Shown one piece after another: positions 54,586-63,834 of a stretch of DNA of 64,000 nucleotides. Every line of letters begins with the position of its first letter. The stretch's first letter is position 1. The translations under genes and the position numbers were made by a program. The notes below the pieces were generated by a model. It saw only the letters and a list, made by a program, of their open reading frames with translations. It was not told where the DNA came from and ran no database searches. The stretch covers positions 1,612,001 to 1,676,000 of the forward strand of contig NZ_JAGSYI010000002.1 in assembly GCF_025685625.1 (NCBI RefSeq), written 5' to 3'. Source of the stretch: Acidicapsa acidisoli (GTDB taxonomy: Bacteria > Acidobacteriota > Terriglobia > Terriglobales > Acidobacteriaceae).

Positions 54586-56169
54586 ATGCTGCATCACGCC
54601 TCCATTTCGCCTGCTGCGTACTTACGATCCCGAGCCGGGCGCGTCTGCGTCGCCCTCCGCGGAAGCACAGTTGCCGAGATTCTCGCCCGCGCCGAAACCG
54701 CTCTCGCAGAGTCGCAATTCCTCGAATTCCGCCTCGATTCCATTGACCACCCCGCTGCAGCCGTGGCTCCCATCGCGGAATTCCTCGCCGAACGCAAGGA
54801 CATCGCCGCCATCGCAACCTGCCGCCGCAAACCCTACGGCGGCGGCTTCAGCGGAACCCTCCAGCAAGAGCTGGCCATCCTGCGCACCGCCGCCGAGTCT
54901 GGATTCGCCCTCGTCGATCTCGAAATCGAGTCCGCCGAGGAATGCAGCCCCTCAGATCTCGAAAAGCTGCGCGAAACCGACGCCGCCCTGCTCATCAGCT
55001 TTCACGATTTCCAGCATTCGGTCGATCCCGAGCAGGCCTTCGAGCGCATTCAGCGCTTCGAGCCCGACTTCGTCAAAATCGTCAACACGGCGCACACCCT
55101 CACCGACAGCTTGAATCTCCTCCACTGGATCACCCAGCGCTCCGTCGACGCCCAGGTGGTCGGCATCGCCATGGGCGAGGCCGGCGTCGTCAGCCGCGTC
55201 CTCAGCCTGCGAGCCGGCTCGGCATTTACCTTTGCCTCCGCGCCCGACGGAGCCGAAACCGCGCCAGGGCAGATGACCGCTCGCACCCTAAAAGAGCTCT
55301 ATCGCATCGATCAGCTCGACCAGGCCACCCGCATCTACGGCGTCGCAGGCAATCCCATCGCCCACTCGCTCTCTCCACTCATGCAGAACAGCGCCTTTCA
55401 CCGCGAGCGCATCAACGCCGTCTATCTGCCCCTGAAGACCGAAACCATCGGCGACTTGCTGCACCTCGTCCGCCATCTTCCGCTCAGCGGCATCAGCGTG
55501 ACCATGCCGCTGAAACAGCAGGTACTGCCCCATCTGGCCAATGTCGACCCACTCACCGCCAAGCTGGGAGCCTGCAACACCATCCGCATGGGAGCCGACG
55601 GCAATCTCTACGGCTTCAACACCGACGTGGCAGGCATAATCCGCCCGCTCGAAAAGCGCATGTCCCTCCGCGGCGCACGCGTGCTCGTCCTGGGTGCCGG
55701 TGGCGCGGCCCGCGCGGCCGTCTACGGCCTCGTGGATAAGGGCGCCGAAGTCTCCATCTGGAGCCGCAAGGAAGCCAGCGCCCGCGAACTCGCAGCAAGC
55801 GCCGGAGCTCCAAACGGCAAAGCCTCATCCCCGTCCCAAGGCAAAGCGAAATGCATCCCACGCCAGCAAATCGCGGCCAGCGAATTCGACGTGCTCATCA
55901 ACGCGACGCCGTGCGGCATGCACGGCAACGCGCACCCACTCCCTCTGGAAACGGAGGAGTGGCGCGCGCGGCTGGTCTTCGACCTGGTCTACAACCCGCT
56001 AGACACCCCGCTGCTCAAAGCCGCTCGCGCCCGGGGCATCCACACCATTCAGGGCGTGGAAATGTTCGTTCACCAGGGCGCACGCCAGTTCGAGCTGTGG
56101 ACCGGTAAGCCCGCTCCCGAGAACGAGATGCTGCGCGTGGTGCTCTTCGCGCTCCACAAGGGCCACTAG
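54586..56169 (+). CDS. aroDE: Fused 3-dehydroquinate dehydratase / shikimate dehydrogenase
   Basis: The 527-residue protein has two enzymes of the shikimate pathway. Residues ~15-240 are a type I dehydroquinase: LEFRLDSID, ISFHDFQHS (catalytic His) and FVKIVNTAHTLTDS with the Schiff-base Lys. Residues ~255-527 are shikimate dehydrogenase: VAGNPIAHSLSPLMQNSAF, GISVTMPLKQQV (active-site Lys), CNTI, FNTDVAGI (Asp) and RVLVLGAGGAARAAVYGL (NADP site), then INATPCGMHG. Bacteria mostly keep these as separate genes; the fusion is known from plants and several bacterial phyla including Acidobacteriota. No clear ribosome site precedes the start. It is divergent from padR. Confidence 0.9.
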   Translation: MLHHASISPAAYLRSRAGRVCVALRGSTVAEILARAETALAESQFLEFRLDSIDHPAAAVAPIAEFLAERKDIAAIATCRRKPYGGGFSGTLQQELAILRTAAESGFALVDLEIESAEECSPSDLEKLRETDAALLISFHDFQHSVDPEQAFERIQRFEPDFVKIVNTAHTLTDSLNLLHWITQRSVDAQVVGIAMGEAGVVSRVLSLRAGSAFTFASAPDGAETAPGQMTARTLKELYRIDQLDQATRIYGVAGNPIAHSLSPLMQNSAFHRERINAVYLPLKTETIGDLLHLVRHLPLSGISVTMPLKQQVLPHLANVDPLTAKLGACNTIRMGADGNLYGFNTDVAGIIRPLEKRMSLRGARVLVLGAGGAARAAVYGLVDKGAEVSIWSRKEASARELAASAGAPNGKASSPSQGKAKCIPRQQIAASEFDVLINATPCGMHGNAHPLPLETEEWRARLVFDLVYNPLDTPLLKAARARGIHTIQGVEMFVHQGARQFELWTGKPAPENEMLRVVLFALHKGH

Positions 56170-56356
56170 TCCCTCTATCCTCCGCAAACGCCTCTGACCT
56201 GCTCCAGCGACAAACAGCAGCCCCGGACGATGTCCTAAAGCCATGTCCTAAATTGCTGTATCCGCGTCATGGCGTCCGAAGCCGGGCCGGTCTAACTTTG
56301 TTTTTGTCGGACTCCGAATTCGTAACTCCGGAATCCAAAGTTTGTAGGAGGAACAC

Positions 56357-57814
56357 ATGAAGAAACTGACCACTGCCGCAGGGGCGCCGGTCGTCGATAA
56401 CCAGAACATTCAAACCGCAGGCCCGCGCGGCCCGGCGCTGTTGCAAGACGTGTGGTTCCTTGAAAAGATGGCCCACTTCGATCGCGAAGTGATCCCTGAA
56501 CGCCGCATGCACGCCAAAGGCGCTGGCGCCCACGGAACATTCACCGTCACCCACGACATCACCAAGTACACCAAGGCAAAGATCTTCTCCGAAATCGGCA
56601 AGACGACCGACATGTTTGCCCGCTTTTCGACGGTCGCAGGCGAGCGCGGCGCAGCCGACGCCGAGCGCGACATCCGCGGATTCGCCCTCAAGTTCTACAC
56701 CGAAGAGGGCAACTGGGATCTGGTCGGTAACAACACACCCGTCTTCTTCCTACGCGACCCCCTGAAGTTCCCGGACCTGAACCACGCCATCAAGCGCGAT
56801 CCGCGCACCGGCATGCGCAGCGCCAACAGCAACTGGGATTTCTGGACCTCTCTCCCCGAGGCGCTTCACCAGGTCACAGTCGTGATGAGCGACCGTGGAA
56901 TCCCGCGCAGCTTCCGTCACATGCACGGCTTCGGCAGCCACACCTACAGCTTCCTCAATGCGAAAAACGAGCGCTACTGGGTAAAGTTCACCTTCAAGAC
57001 CCAGCAGGGTATCCAGAACCTGACCGACGCTGAGGCCACGGATCTCATTGGCAGAGATCGCGAGAGCCATCAGCGCGACCTCTACGAGAGCATCGAAAAG
57101 GGTGACTTTCCGCGCTGGACCCTCTACGTCCAGATCATGGAAGAGAAGGACGCGGCCACCTACCACATCAATCCCTTCGATCTCACCACCGTCTGGCCGC
57201 ACGCGGACTACCCGCTCATCGAAGTCGGCTTCTTCGAACTGAACCGCAACCCCGACAACTTCTTCGCCGAGACCGAACAGGTAGCCTTCGCGCCCTCCAA
57301 TATTGTTCCCGGCATCGGCTTCTCGCCGGACAAGATGCTCCAGGGCCGGCTCTTCTCCTACGGCGACGCGCAGCGCTACCGGCTCGGTGTCAACCACCAT
57401 CAGATCCCGGTCAACGCACCGAAGTGCCCCTTCCACAGCTACCACCGAGACGGCCAGATGCGCGTCGACGGCAACAGAGGTGGAACCATCGCCTATGAAC
57501 CCAACACCAAGAGCGAGTGGCAGCAACAGCCTGACTTCACGGAACCGCCGTTGGCCATCAGCGGAGACGCCTACCACTTCGACTTCCGCGTCGAGAATGA
57601 CTACTACACCCAACCCGGAAACCTCTTCCGCATGTTGAGCGCAGAGGAAAAGCAGCGCCTCTTCGACAACACCGCGCGCGCCATGGGCGACGCGGAAAAA
57701 CACGTCAAGGACACTCACATCGCGAACTGCACCAAGGCTGATCCAGCCTATGGCGCAGGAGTGGCGGAAGCGCTCGCCCGTCTCGCAGCCGGCTCCGAAG
57801 TCGTGCTCGCGTAA
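56357..57814 (+). CDS. katA: Monofunctional heme catalase (small-subunit clade)
   Basis: The 485-residue protein has all catalase landmarks: the proximal [19 protein letters not shown] with catalytic His52, [18 protein letters not shown] (Asn near residue 125) and [20 protein letters not shown] with the heme-ligand Tyr at about 333. The length fits the small-subunit clade 3, with no C-terminal flavodoxin domain. It destroys hydrogen peroxide in the cytoplasm. AGGAGG lies before the ATG at ideal spacing, predicting high expression. Repeated CTCCGA/CTCCGG and an AATT palindrome lie in the 60 bp upstream, but no known regulator box is clear. Confidence 0.95.
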   Translation: MKKLTTAAGAPVVDNQNIQTAGPRGPALLQDVWFLEKMAHFDREVIPERRMHAKGAGAHGTFTVTHDITKYTKAKIFSEIGKTTDMFARFSTVAGERGAADAERDIRGFALKFYTEEGNWDLVGNNTPVFFLRDPLKFPDLNHAIKRDPRTGMRSANSNWDFWTSLPEALHQVTVVMSDRGIPRSFRHMHGFGSHTYSFLNAKNERYWVKFTFKTQQGIQNLTDAEATDLIGRDRESHQRDLYESIEKGDFPRWTLYVQIMEEKDAATYHINPFDLTTVWPHADYPLIEVGFFELNRNPDNFFAETEQVAFAPSNIVPGIGFSPDKMLQGRLFSYGDAQRYRLGVNHHQIPVNAPKCPFHSYHRDGQMRVDGNRGGTIAYEPNTKSEWQQQPDFTEPPLAISGDAYHFDFRVENDYYTQPGNLFRMLSAEEKQRLFDNTARAMGDAEKHVKDTHIANCTKADPAYGAGVAEALARLAAGSEVVLA

Positions 57815-57952
57815 CAGCTTATATGCCATAAATATTGCACGTAATGTAAGCCGAACTCAGGTCACGCAGGAGAATCCGCCTGCGGGGCCTGAGCCGGAAC
57901 CCAAAAAATATCGAACCAAGTGCAACCACCCTAGTGGCGGATCAGTTGAAGG

Positions 57953-58064
57953 GTACGGGCTTTAGCCCGTACATGAATCGAGCAAGCTCAAGGGGCTTCA
58001 GCCCCTGAGGGAGAATCAAGAGCGAAATCACCCAGCAACCCGAAACGGGACACATTCCGTCCCG
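57953..58064. repeat. Cluster of three short palindromes in an intergenic region
   Basis: In the 335-bp gap after catalase are GTACGGGCT/AGCCCGTAC at 57953-57972 (9-bp stem, 2-base loop), AGGGGCT/AGCCCCT at 57991-58006 (7-bp stem) and CGGGAC/GTCCCG at 58046-58064 (6-bp stem, 7-base loop). The nearly loopless GGGCT-TT-AGCCC type resembles interspersed palindromic repeats in GC-rich bacteria. Nothing else is seen in the gap. Confidence 0.5.
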
Positions 58065-58149
58065 CGCCTCTCAACTTGCGATCCAAAGTGAACCACTCCT
58101 CTAGTCCCATACCCCGGTTCTCTATATATTGGTAGGGGATAGGTTTACG

Positions 58150-59097
58150 ATGAACGATCCGCAGAACCTCGGTTTGGGAGAATTGGGTCAGCGCGTCCAG
58201 GCGATGAGCGACCCAGTCGCCGATTCGCGCCTGCGCCCCTACCAGGGAACGCCGCTTCCCGTCGGCCCAGCCTCGAACGGACGCACAATTCCGCCCTACG
58301 AGCCTATGGAAGATCTGCGTTCGGCTCCGCCACTTCCCCCACCCGTTTCTGCGCCATCCCCGGGGGCCGCACCAATGCCCGCCCCCTATGTAAGCCCGCA
58401 GTTTCAATCGGCGAATACATTCCCAAGTCAGATTCCGAACTCGGCCGCAAACCCGGTCTCGATTCCAGTCTCAAATCCGGCGCACAGCCAGTCTTCCGGC
58501 CAGATTCCAGCATCGGCGCCCGTCTATCCTTGGGAAACGGTAGCTTCTCACACCCAAGCCGCAGACCAGACGCCGTTCGCGCCATCCCAGCCGGCCTCGC
58601 CATCCCAAGCTGCGTCTGCAACGCAAAACCTGCTCGACGACCCGAATTTCCCGAAGTCCGGCTTGCAACGCGCCATCAATGCCGTGCGCTCGACCCTACC
58701 ATTCGTAGCCAAGCTGCTGCCGCTGCTCGATGGCAACTTCGTCACCGCCGTCAGCGCGCTCGTCGCCCCGCAGCCAAGCCACCATCCTCCTCCGCCACCG
58801 GTCCGTGTCGACCTGGAACCGATCGAACGCGGCCTCGCCGAGGTGCGCAACAGTCACCGCGAGTTGCGCAGTCAGGTGCAGGATCAGGGAACCTCGCTCA
58901 AGCGCGTGGAAGACCAGCTCGAGCGAGTCCGTGAAGCCACCGACCGCAACACGCTCGAACAGCAGGAGATGGTCGAAGACCTGCGCGCTGTCGGCAGCCG
59001 CGTGAGCATGCTGGCGATCATCGGCCTCGTTCTTCTGCTCGGTTCCTTAGGCCTGAACGTCTGGTTCCTGATCCAGTTGCAGCACATCCTCCGCTAG
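58150..59097 (+). CDS. Proline-rich, coiled-coil, tail-anchored membrane protein
   Basis: The 315-residue protein has a low-complexity Pro/Ser/Gln/Ala-rich first half to about residue 160, then a helical stretch (GLQRAINAVRSTLPFVAKLL) and a coiled coil at ~225-285 (LRSQVQDQGTSLKRVEDQLE, REATDRNTLEQQEMVEDL). A single C-terminal membrane helix follows (VSMLAIIGLVLLLGSLGLNV) with a short end. No signal peptide, so the bulk is probably cytoplasmic and the protein tail-anchored. Function unknown. The ATG at 58150 follows AGGGGA at about ten bases; TATATT lies at 58125-58130, giving a short leader. Confidence 0.6.
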   Translation: MNDPQNLGLGELGQRVQAMSDPVADSRLRPYQGTPLPVGPASNGRTIPPYEPMEDLRSAPPLPPPVSAPSPGAAPMPAPYVSPQFQSANTFPSQIPNSAANPVSIPVSNPAHSQSSGQIPASAPVYPWETVASHTQAADQTPFAPSQPASPSQAASATQNLLDDPNFPKSGLQRAINAVRSTLPFVAKLLPLLDGNFVTAVSALVAPQPSHHPPPPPVRVDLEPIERGLAEVRNSHRELRSQVQDQGTSLKRVEDQLERVREATDRNTLEQQEMVEDLRAVGSRVSMLAIIGLVLLLGSLGLNVWFLIQLQHILR

Positions 59098-59405
59098 CCG
59101 GCGATAACCAGTCCCAGCCCACGCCCCGACCCGGGCCCTCCCGCGTCGCACTCACCTTCCGCAATCTGGTCCTTCCGGACAAATCCCACGCTCTTTCGAC
59201 GTGGCAAATAAATGCGTGACGACAAGGAACAGTATTTTCCTTGCGAGCCTGCCTGCTTTTTTCCAAAAAGAAGCCTCAGAAGCTCCATTTTTGGGCTTCC
59301 GATGCTCGACAGCATTGTTTTTCACTATAATGAAAACAGTTTCGACATTGCGAATACAACTTTCCGCATTTGTGCTTCCTTTCTGGAATTTCGGGATGCG
59401 AGACA

Positions 59406-59435
59406 TTGCCAGTCGTATTTTGTACCCGCTACTAT
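59406..59435 (+). promoter_or_regulatory. Candidate promoter for the GvpL/F-like gene
   Basis: TTGCCA at 59406-59411 and TACTAT at 59430-59435 with 18-bp spacing. A TATAAT at 59326-59331 lies further up but has its -35-like TCGACA only 14 bp away. The 485-bp gap between the coiled-coil gene and this gene holds no other supported feature. Confidence 0.4.
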
Positions 59436-59582
59436 TCGCCATAGTTCAGTTCCCTTCGAGACTCAGGAACCAACTGCTCGATAACGGATGCAGGTTCATT
59501 TGGCTGCGCGAACTCTTTGGACGATGTAAACAGTCAACAAAAGGCGGCGATTACCCACGCCACCTCATGGAGCGTGTACGTT

Positions 59583-60398
59583 ATGGCATGGTATGCCTAT
59601 TGCATCGGTGAGAAACAAGCCTTTCCTGAATTAGCCCGCCATCGCAAACCAATCCCACTGGAGTCCGTACTTGGAGTCAGTGGCAACCAGGTTTTCCTCT
59701 ATCCAGCCAGTGACTTAGCGATCGTCGTAAGCGAACACAACCCGGCAGAAACTCTAAATCAGAAGGCCGGCGTCGATCACGCCAGAGTTATCGCTGACTG
59801 CTTCAAACATTCCACAGTGTTACCCTTCCGTTTCGGTACAGTCTTTCAGGACGATGAAGGACTTCGTAAGTCCATCCGCTCCAATCAGCGCCAGTTTCAA
59901 GGCAACCTTGAACGGCTGCACGGCAAGACCGAAATGCATCTCAAAATCTATGTAGACGCTTGTTGCACTAAGGAAATGGATAGAAATCTCCCACTCGAAG
60001 GTGTGGGCAAGGAGTACCTTTCCAACCTCCGCGAGAACGCCACCAGGCAACGCGAACGCCAGACCAGGGCGCGGGCGGTGAGCTTCCAGATGCACCGCAT
60101 GTTCTCTCCTTTGGACGAGGAAGTGAGCTGCCGGATGACGGAAAGCGGCAAAATGCTGCTCGACATTGCGCACCTGATCGATCGCAAATGCGTCGAGCGC
60201 TACCAGAACAAGTTCGCGACCACTAGCGCCATGATGAAGGAGTGCCAGTTACAGCTCTCCGGACCATGGCCGCCCTACCATTTCGTGCACCGTTTGACTC
60301 GCGGCGCACACACTCCGGCCCAAACCCCGGCGAATGCTTCCGCACCGGCTCCGGCGCCAGCCGCGCCACAGTTGGAGCCAGCACTGGCCGCCGTCTAA
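59583..60398 (+). CDS. GvpL/GvpF-like gas-vesicle family protein, orphan
   Basis: The 271-residue protein shows GvpL/F landmarks: the start MAWYAYCIGEKQAF, the VLPFRFGTVF segment (residues 79-88), HLKIYVDA, and the hallmark LSGPWPPYHFV (GPWPPY at 227-232). GvpF/GvpL proteins are minor components that help gas-vesicle assembly. No gvpA or other gvp gene is in the window, and Acidobacteriota are not known for gas vesicles, so the role here is open. The tail (THTPAQTPANASAPAPAPAA region) is Ala/Pro-rich. GGAG lies ten bases before the ATG at 59583. Confidence 0.8.
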   Translation: MAWYAYCIGEKQAFPELARHRKPIPLESVLGVSGNQVFLYPASDLAIVVSEHNPAETLNQKAGVDHARVIADCFKHSTVLPFRFGTVFQDDEGLRKSIRSNQRQFQGNLERLHGKTEMHLKIYVDACCTKEMDRNLPLEGVGKEYLSNLRENATRQRERQTRARAVSFQMHRMFSPLDEEVSCRMTESGKMLLDIAHLIDRKCVERYQNKFATTSAMMKECQLQLSGPWPPYHFVHRLTRGAHTPAQTPANASAPAPAPAAPQLEPALAAV

Positions 60399-60412
60399 CC
60401 CCTCCCAAACAC

Positions 60413-60445
60413 AAAGAAGCCCCGGCCAAAAACCGGGGCTTCTTT
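60413..60445. terminator. Bidirectional rho-independent terminator
   Basis: AAAGAAGCCCCGG and CCGGGGCTTCTTT form a perfect 13-bp stem with a 7-base A-rich loop, flanked by A and T runs. It sits between the convergent GvpL/F-like and pgsA genes and serves both. Confidence 0.9.
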
Positions 60446-60465
60446 TATTGCTATTTCCTGTCTTT

Positions 60466-61116
60466 CTATTCCGCCGGCGAGACACTCCGCCCGCCCTTGC
60501 GCGTCATCACGAACGACTTACGCCGGTCCGCCGCCGCATGGTCGATCTTCTTCCAGAACCCGATAAAGTAATCCACGGCTGAGATCACAGAGACAAGCGT
60601 CGCGAAGTAGATCGCAGTGATCGCCGTCCATTCGATTGGAATAATGACCCCGAAGAACTCCCACTGAAACCAGCGATGCGCCAGGATCGCCGAAACTACC
60701 GCCACAATCTGAATCACCGTTTTAAGCTTGCCAAGATCGCTCGCCTGGATGGTAAAACCCTCCGACGCCGCAATCGAACGCAGCCCCGAAATGAGGAACT
60801 CCCGGCCAATGATCACCACCGCGATCCACACCTTGACCACGCTCGGGTTATAGGCCACCAGCGCGATAAACGCCGCCGTGACCATGATCTTGTCCGCCAG
60901 CGGGTCCAGCAGAATTCCCATGGTCGTGATTTGGCCGCGCTTCCGCGCCAGGTAGCCATCCACGCCATCGGTAATAGAAGCCAGAATGAAGAGCACGGAT
61001 GCCGCCAACTCCTGCTCCCCGGCAGCGCCACGCCACGGGAAATGAGGGGACAGAATCCAGAGCAGCAGTGGAATCATCACAATGCGGCTCAGCGTAATGG
61101 AGTTAGGCAGGTTCAA
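60466..61116 (-). CDS. pgsA: CDP-diacylglycerol-glycerol-3-phosphate 3-phosphatidyltransferase
   Basis: The 216-residue integral membrane protein makes phosphatidylglycerol phosphate. It has the CDP-alcohol phosphotransferase signature D-G-x2-A-R-x8-G-x3-D-x3-D in TDGVDGYLARKRGQ followed by TMGILLDPLADKIMV, and the family start LNLPNSITLSRIVMIPLLLW. The frame is open to 61305, but the family starts exactly at NLPNSIT, so I use the TTG at 61116 (no strong ribosome site). GREFLISGLRSIAASEG is the second conserved segment of PgsA. It converges on the orphan GvpL/F-like gene over a shared terminator. Confidence 0.9.
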   Translation of the reverse strand: MNLPNSITLSRIVMIPLLLWILSPHFPWRGAAGEQELAASVLFILASITDGVDGYLARKRGQITTMGILLDPLADKIMVTAAFIALVAYNPSVVKVWIAVVIIGREFLISGLRSIAASEGFTIQASDLGKLKTVIQIVAVVSAILAHRWFQWEFFGVIIPIEWTAITAIYFATLVSVISAVDYFIGFWKKIDHAAADRRKSFVMTRKGGRSVSPAE

Positions 61117-61538
61117 TTGGCATCCGGGTGCGAGAACTGGGATACCTCTCGCCTTAGACGAATTATATGCGCAGCCTTCCCTGCGAGCGGACAAGCCTCC
61201 GCTCAACCTCCCATGTTGTTCCATTTGAGACACAGTCAGAGCAGCTTTGCATCCAATATGGTTCGCAATCCTCTTCGAGGCCCCAGATACATCTCTGCTC
61301 TGCAAGCACCTTCAGCAATTTTGCGAACGCCGTGTAACGTTCGCAGTCCATCGACCACTACTCTTCGTGCCTCCGTCATCGCGGAGAGAACGAAATTGCG
61401 CGCAGTCAGAAAGGCATTCCTCTCATGCTCAACGTTGCCTACCAATCATGCGGGTCGCTTGCCATCGCCACGCAGCCATCTGCGGATCGCCGATTCTTAC
61501 GAAACCTGAACCACGATTCGCCGTCCCAGAGCCGATCG
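61117..61538. other. Intergenic region between pgsA and a hypothetical gene
   Basis: About 420 bp between divergent genes. The hypothetical gene may start as early as 61425. No clear promoter, hairpin or other signal was recognised. Confidence 0.3.
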
Positions 61539-61976
61539 ATGACTCAAAGCGTCTCTCTCTGGTGGCGCCGTATGCAGCTCGAACGGCGGTGCCGCTATAC
61601 CGCGCGCCTCATGAAGCGCCTCGGCTGCTTCGACGATTCCGTCGCCGCTCACCTCCGCGAATACCCTGCGCCGCCTTCCGTCGACGAAATGTGCGCGCAC
61701 TTCCTCTCTTCGCTCAAAAACCACAGGGACCCCGTGCTCCGCGCCGTCTCCGCCTTGGAGCTGGCCTGCATCTGGCCTGTCGACCCATTTGCCCCATTCG
61801 GAGCCCGTCCGCGAACCACCACCATCTACTGGGACCGCAACCCCAATCAAGTGATGGACGCACTCGACCGATCCGCCTCGCTCCCCGATCCCGAACCCCG
61901 CGTCCGTTATGTCCTCCGCATGGGTTCCGACACACCCAACGGCGTAACCTGCGTGCGCCAACTCCTGCGAGCCTAA
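61539..61976 (+). CDS. Hypothetical protein
   Basis: A frame of 145 residues (183 if the ATG at 61425 is used). The first ~40 residues are basic and helical (LWWRRMQLERRCRYTARLMK), then a helical segment DEMCAHFLSSLKNHRDPVLR, AVSALELACIWPVDPF and a strand-rich end (TTTIYWDRNPNQVMDAL, PRVRYVLRMGSDTP). The pattern reads like a real protein but matches no family I know. A minus-strand frame (61497-62009) overlaps it and is treated as a shadow. Start and coding status are uncertain. Confidence 0.45.
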   Translation: MTQSVSLWWRRMQLERRCRYTARLMKRLGCFDDSVAAHLREYPAPPSVDEMCAHFLSSLKNHRDPVLRAVSALELACIWPVDPFAPFGARPRTTTIYWDRNPNQVMDALDRSASLPDPEPRVRYVLRMGSDTPNGVTCVRQLLRA

Positions 61977-61995
61977 CTTCCCTTGCCCAAAAGAA

Positions 61996-62022
61996 ACAGG
62001 AGGAGCCAAACGCCCCTCCTGT
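61996..62022 (-). terminator. Terminator of the glutamate dehydrogenase gene
   Basis: An 11-bp stem (ACAGGAGGGGC with GCTCCTCCTGT in the minus sense, one G-U pair) with a 5-base loop, followed in the minus direction by TTTCTTTT. It lies about 26 bp after the gdhA stop. Confidence 0.75.
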
Positions 62023-62047
62023 CTTGTTGTCTGCGAGTTAACTCGAT

Positions 62048-63313
62048 TTACGCGTAAATCCCACGCTGCTTGATCGTAACCGCCACGCGATCGATGGCCA
62101 GCATGTAAGCCGCGATGCGGTTATTCACGTTATGCGCCTCTGCATAGCGAACCACATCCTCAAAGCTTTCGCGCAGAATCCCCTCCAGCCGCTCGATAAC
62201 TTGCGCCTCGGGCCAGAAGTAACCTTGCCGATCCTGCACCCATTCAAAATAACTCGCAGTTACCCCACCCGAGTTAGCCAGAATATCCGGCACGACAAAG
62301 ATTCGCTTTTCCGCAAGTATCTCGTCGGCTACGGCCGTCGTCGGCCCATTGGCGCCTTCCACCAGAATCTTCGCCTTGATGCGGTCGGCGTTGCGGCTCG
62401 TAATGACATTTTCCGTAGCGGCGGGAATCAGGATGTCGCATTCGGTAAGCAGAACTTCCTCGCTGGGCATCGCCTCCGCATTGCGGAACCCGAGCGTCGT
62501 CCCGTTGCGCTCCTTGTAAGCCAGCAGTTGGTGCACATCGATGCCAGCCGGGTTGTACAGCCCGCCATCATACTCGGCAATGCCGACAATCTTGTAACCG
62601 TGGTCGGCCATCAACCGCGCTGTGTTCGAACCAACGTTCCCAAAGCCCTGAATAATCACCCGGCAGCCTTCGCGAGGCAGTTTCAGGTAACGCAGGCTCT
62701 CGTCGCACATCACCATAACGCCGCGTCCGGTCGCCTCTTGGCGTCCGCGCGACCCGCCGATGTTGAGCGGCTTGCCGGTCACGACGCTGGTGACGGTCTG
62801 GCGCATGTGCATCGAGTAGGTGTCCATGATCCAGGCCATCGTCTGTTCATTGGTGTTCACGTCGGGCGCGGGAACATCCTTTTCCGGCCCGATAAACTCG
62901 ATGATCTCCGAGGTGTAGCGGCGCGTCATGCGCTCCAGTTCGCCTTGGGACATCTGTTTGGGGTTGCAGATCACTCCGCCCTTAGCCCCGCCAAAGGGGA
63001 TGTTGACGACAGCGCACTTCCAGGTCATCCAGCTCGCCAGTGCGCGAACTTCGTCGAGAGTGACGTCGGGTGAGTAGCGAATGCCTCCCTTGCCGGGGCC
63101 GCGAGCCTGCGAGTGCTGCACGCGATAGCCGGTGAAAAGCTCAAAGCGGCCGTCGTCCATCATCACCGGGAAATGCACGATGATCTCGCGCGAAGGAGAA
63201 CTGAGAACCTTCCAAAGACCTGGATCAAGGTTCAGTTTGCGTGCTGCAAAGTCAAATCGAGCGCTCTGTGCCTCCCAGGGATTGATCTCCTGTTCGAGCG
63301 TAATGGTTGCCAT
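62048..63313 (-). CDS. gdhA: Glutamate dehydrogenase (Glu/Leu/Phe/Val family)
   Basis: The 421-residue enzyme has the family segments in order: [20 protein letters not shown] (substrate entry), [19 protein letters not shown] with the catalytic Lys, [19 protein letters not shown] (Asp), [15 protein letters not shown], and the nucleotide site [19 protein letters not shown]. It reversibly aminates 2-oxoglutarate. Length (~420) fits the hexameric small type, as in archaea and Acidobacteriota. A GGAG ribosome site precedes the ATG by about eight bases. TATAAA lies upstream in the minus sense without a good -35. Confidence 0.93.
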   Translation of the reverse strand: MATITLEQEINPWEAQSARFDFAARKLNLDPGLWKVLSSPSREIIVHFPVMMDDGRFELFTGYRVQHSQARGPGKGGIRYSPDVTLDEVRALASWMTWKCAVVNIPFGGAKGGVICNPKQMSQGELERMTRRYTSEIIEFIGPEKDVPAPDVNTNEQTMAWIMDTYSMHMRQTVTSVVTGKPLNIGGSRGRQEATGRGVMVMCDESLRYLKLPREGCRVIIQGFGNVGSNTARLMADHGYKIVGIAEYDGGLYNPAGIDVHQLLAYKERNGTTLGFRNAEAMPSEEVLLTECDILIPAATENVITSRNADRIKAKILVEGANGPTTAVADEILAEKRIFVVPDILANSGGVTASYFEWVQDRQGYFWPEAQVIERLEGILRESFEDVVRYAEAHNVNNRIAAYMLAIDRVAVTIKQRGIYA

Positions 63314-63834
63314 TTCGAGTTATCTCCAATTCCGTCGCTGAGGGTCCTTTTCCGCCCCCAACTCGCCGCTTCCGGCGAAGATGCCCTGCACACTCTATCG
63401 GCCCAAACTCGCCTATTTATAGTGTGTTAGACGCAGCGTTCCGTTTCTCCGGTTCGATAATTCGGGAGTGCTCCGGCCCGTTCGGCTGTCCCCGTTCTCT
63501 CGTTTCCCGCCCACCCGAAACACTTCGTCGGGTACCGTAGCGGGAATCGTGACCGCAATCCCATTTCCATCGACCCGGGAACCAGCTGCTCCGGGCCGGT
63601 GGTGTAGCCAAACTCGATGAGTCTAGGTTCCCCCGGAAGCGTCAGTCAACCCCACAATGGTCATATTGGCCTGACACTTGCGGGTCGGAACCAAAGGACG
63701 CAACCACTCCAGTATCGTGGAAAGCCCTCAAACTTTCCATAACCCCGAATAAATGTTTGTTATATGACGCATAAAAATGTCCAGCTACCGGTCCAGATAA
63801 TCTGAAATGATACCTTCGGACTTGAATTGCAACC
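63314..63834. other. Intergenic region between gdhA and an FAD oxidoreductase gene
   Basis: About 520 bp between divergent genes. TATAAA (minus sense, near 63413-63418) may be the gdhA -10 element. No gene, strong hairpin or repeat was recognised. Confidence 0.35.

Noticed and set aside
56750-57829. Frame of 359 codons antisense to catalase
   Set aside because: Catalase motifs on the other strand are unmistakable; this frame shows none.
58150-60398. Gas-vesicle gene cluster
   Set aside because: Only one GvpL/F-like gene is present; the neighbouring coiled-coil protein has no gvp resemblance.
61117-61305. N-terminal extension of PgsA
   Set aside because: The open frame continues, but the family begins at NLPNSIT and the extension is unlike PgsA proteins.
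61497-62009. Minus-strand frame of 170 codons overlapping the 61539 gene
   Set aside because: Gly/Val-rich shadow without start signals; the plus frame has more natural composition, though neither is firmly proven.
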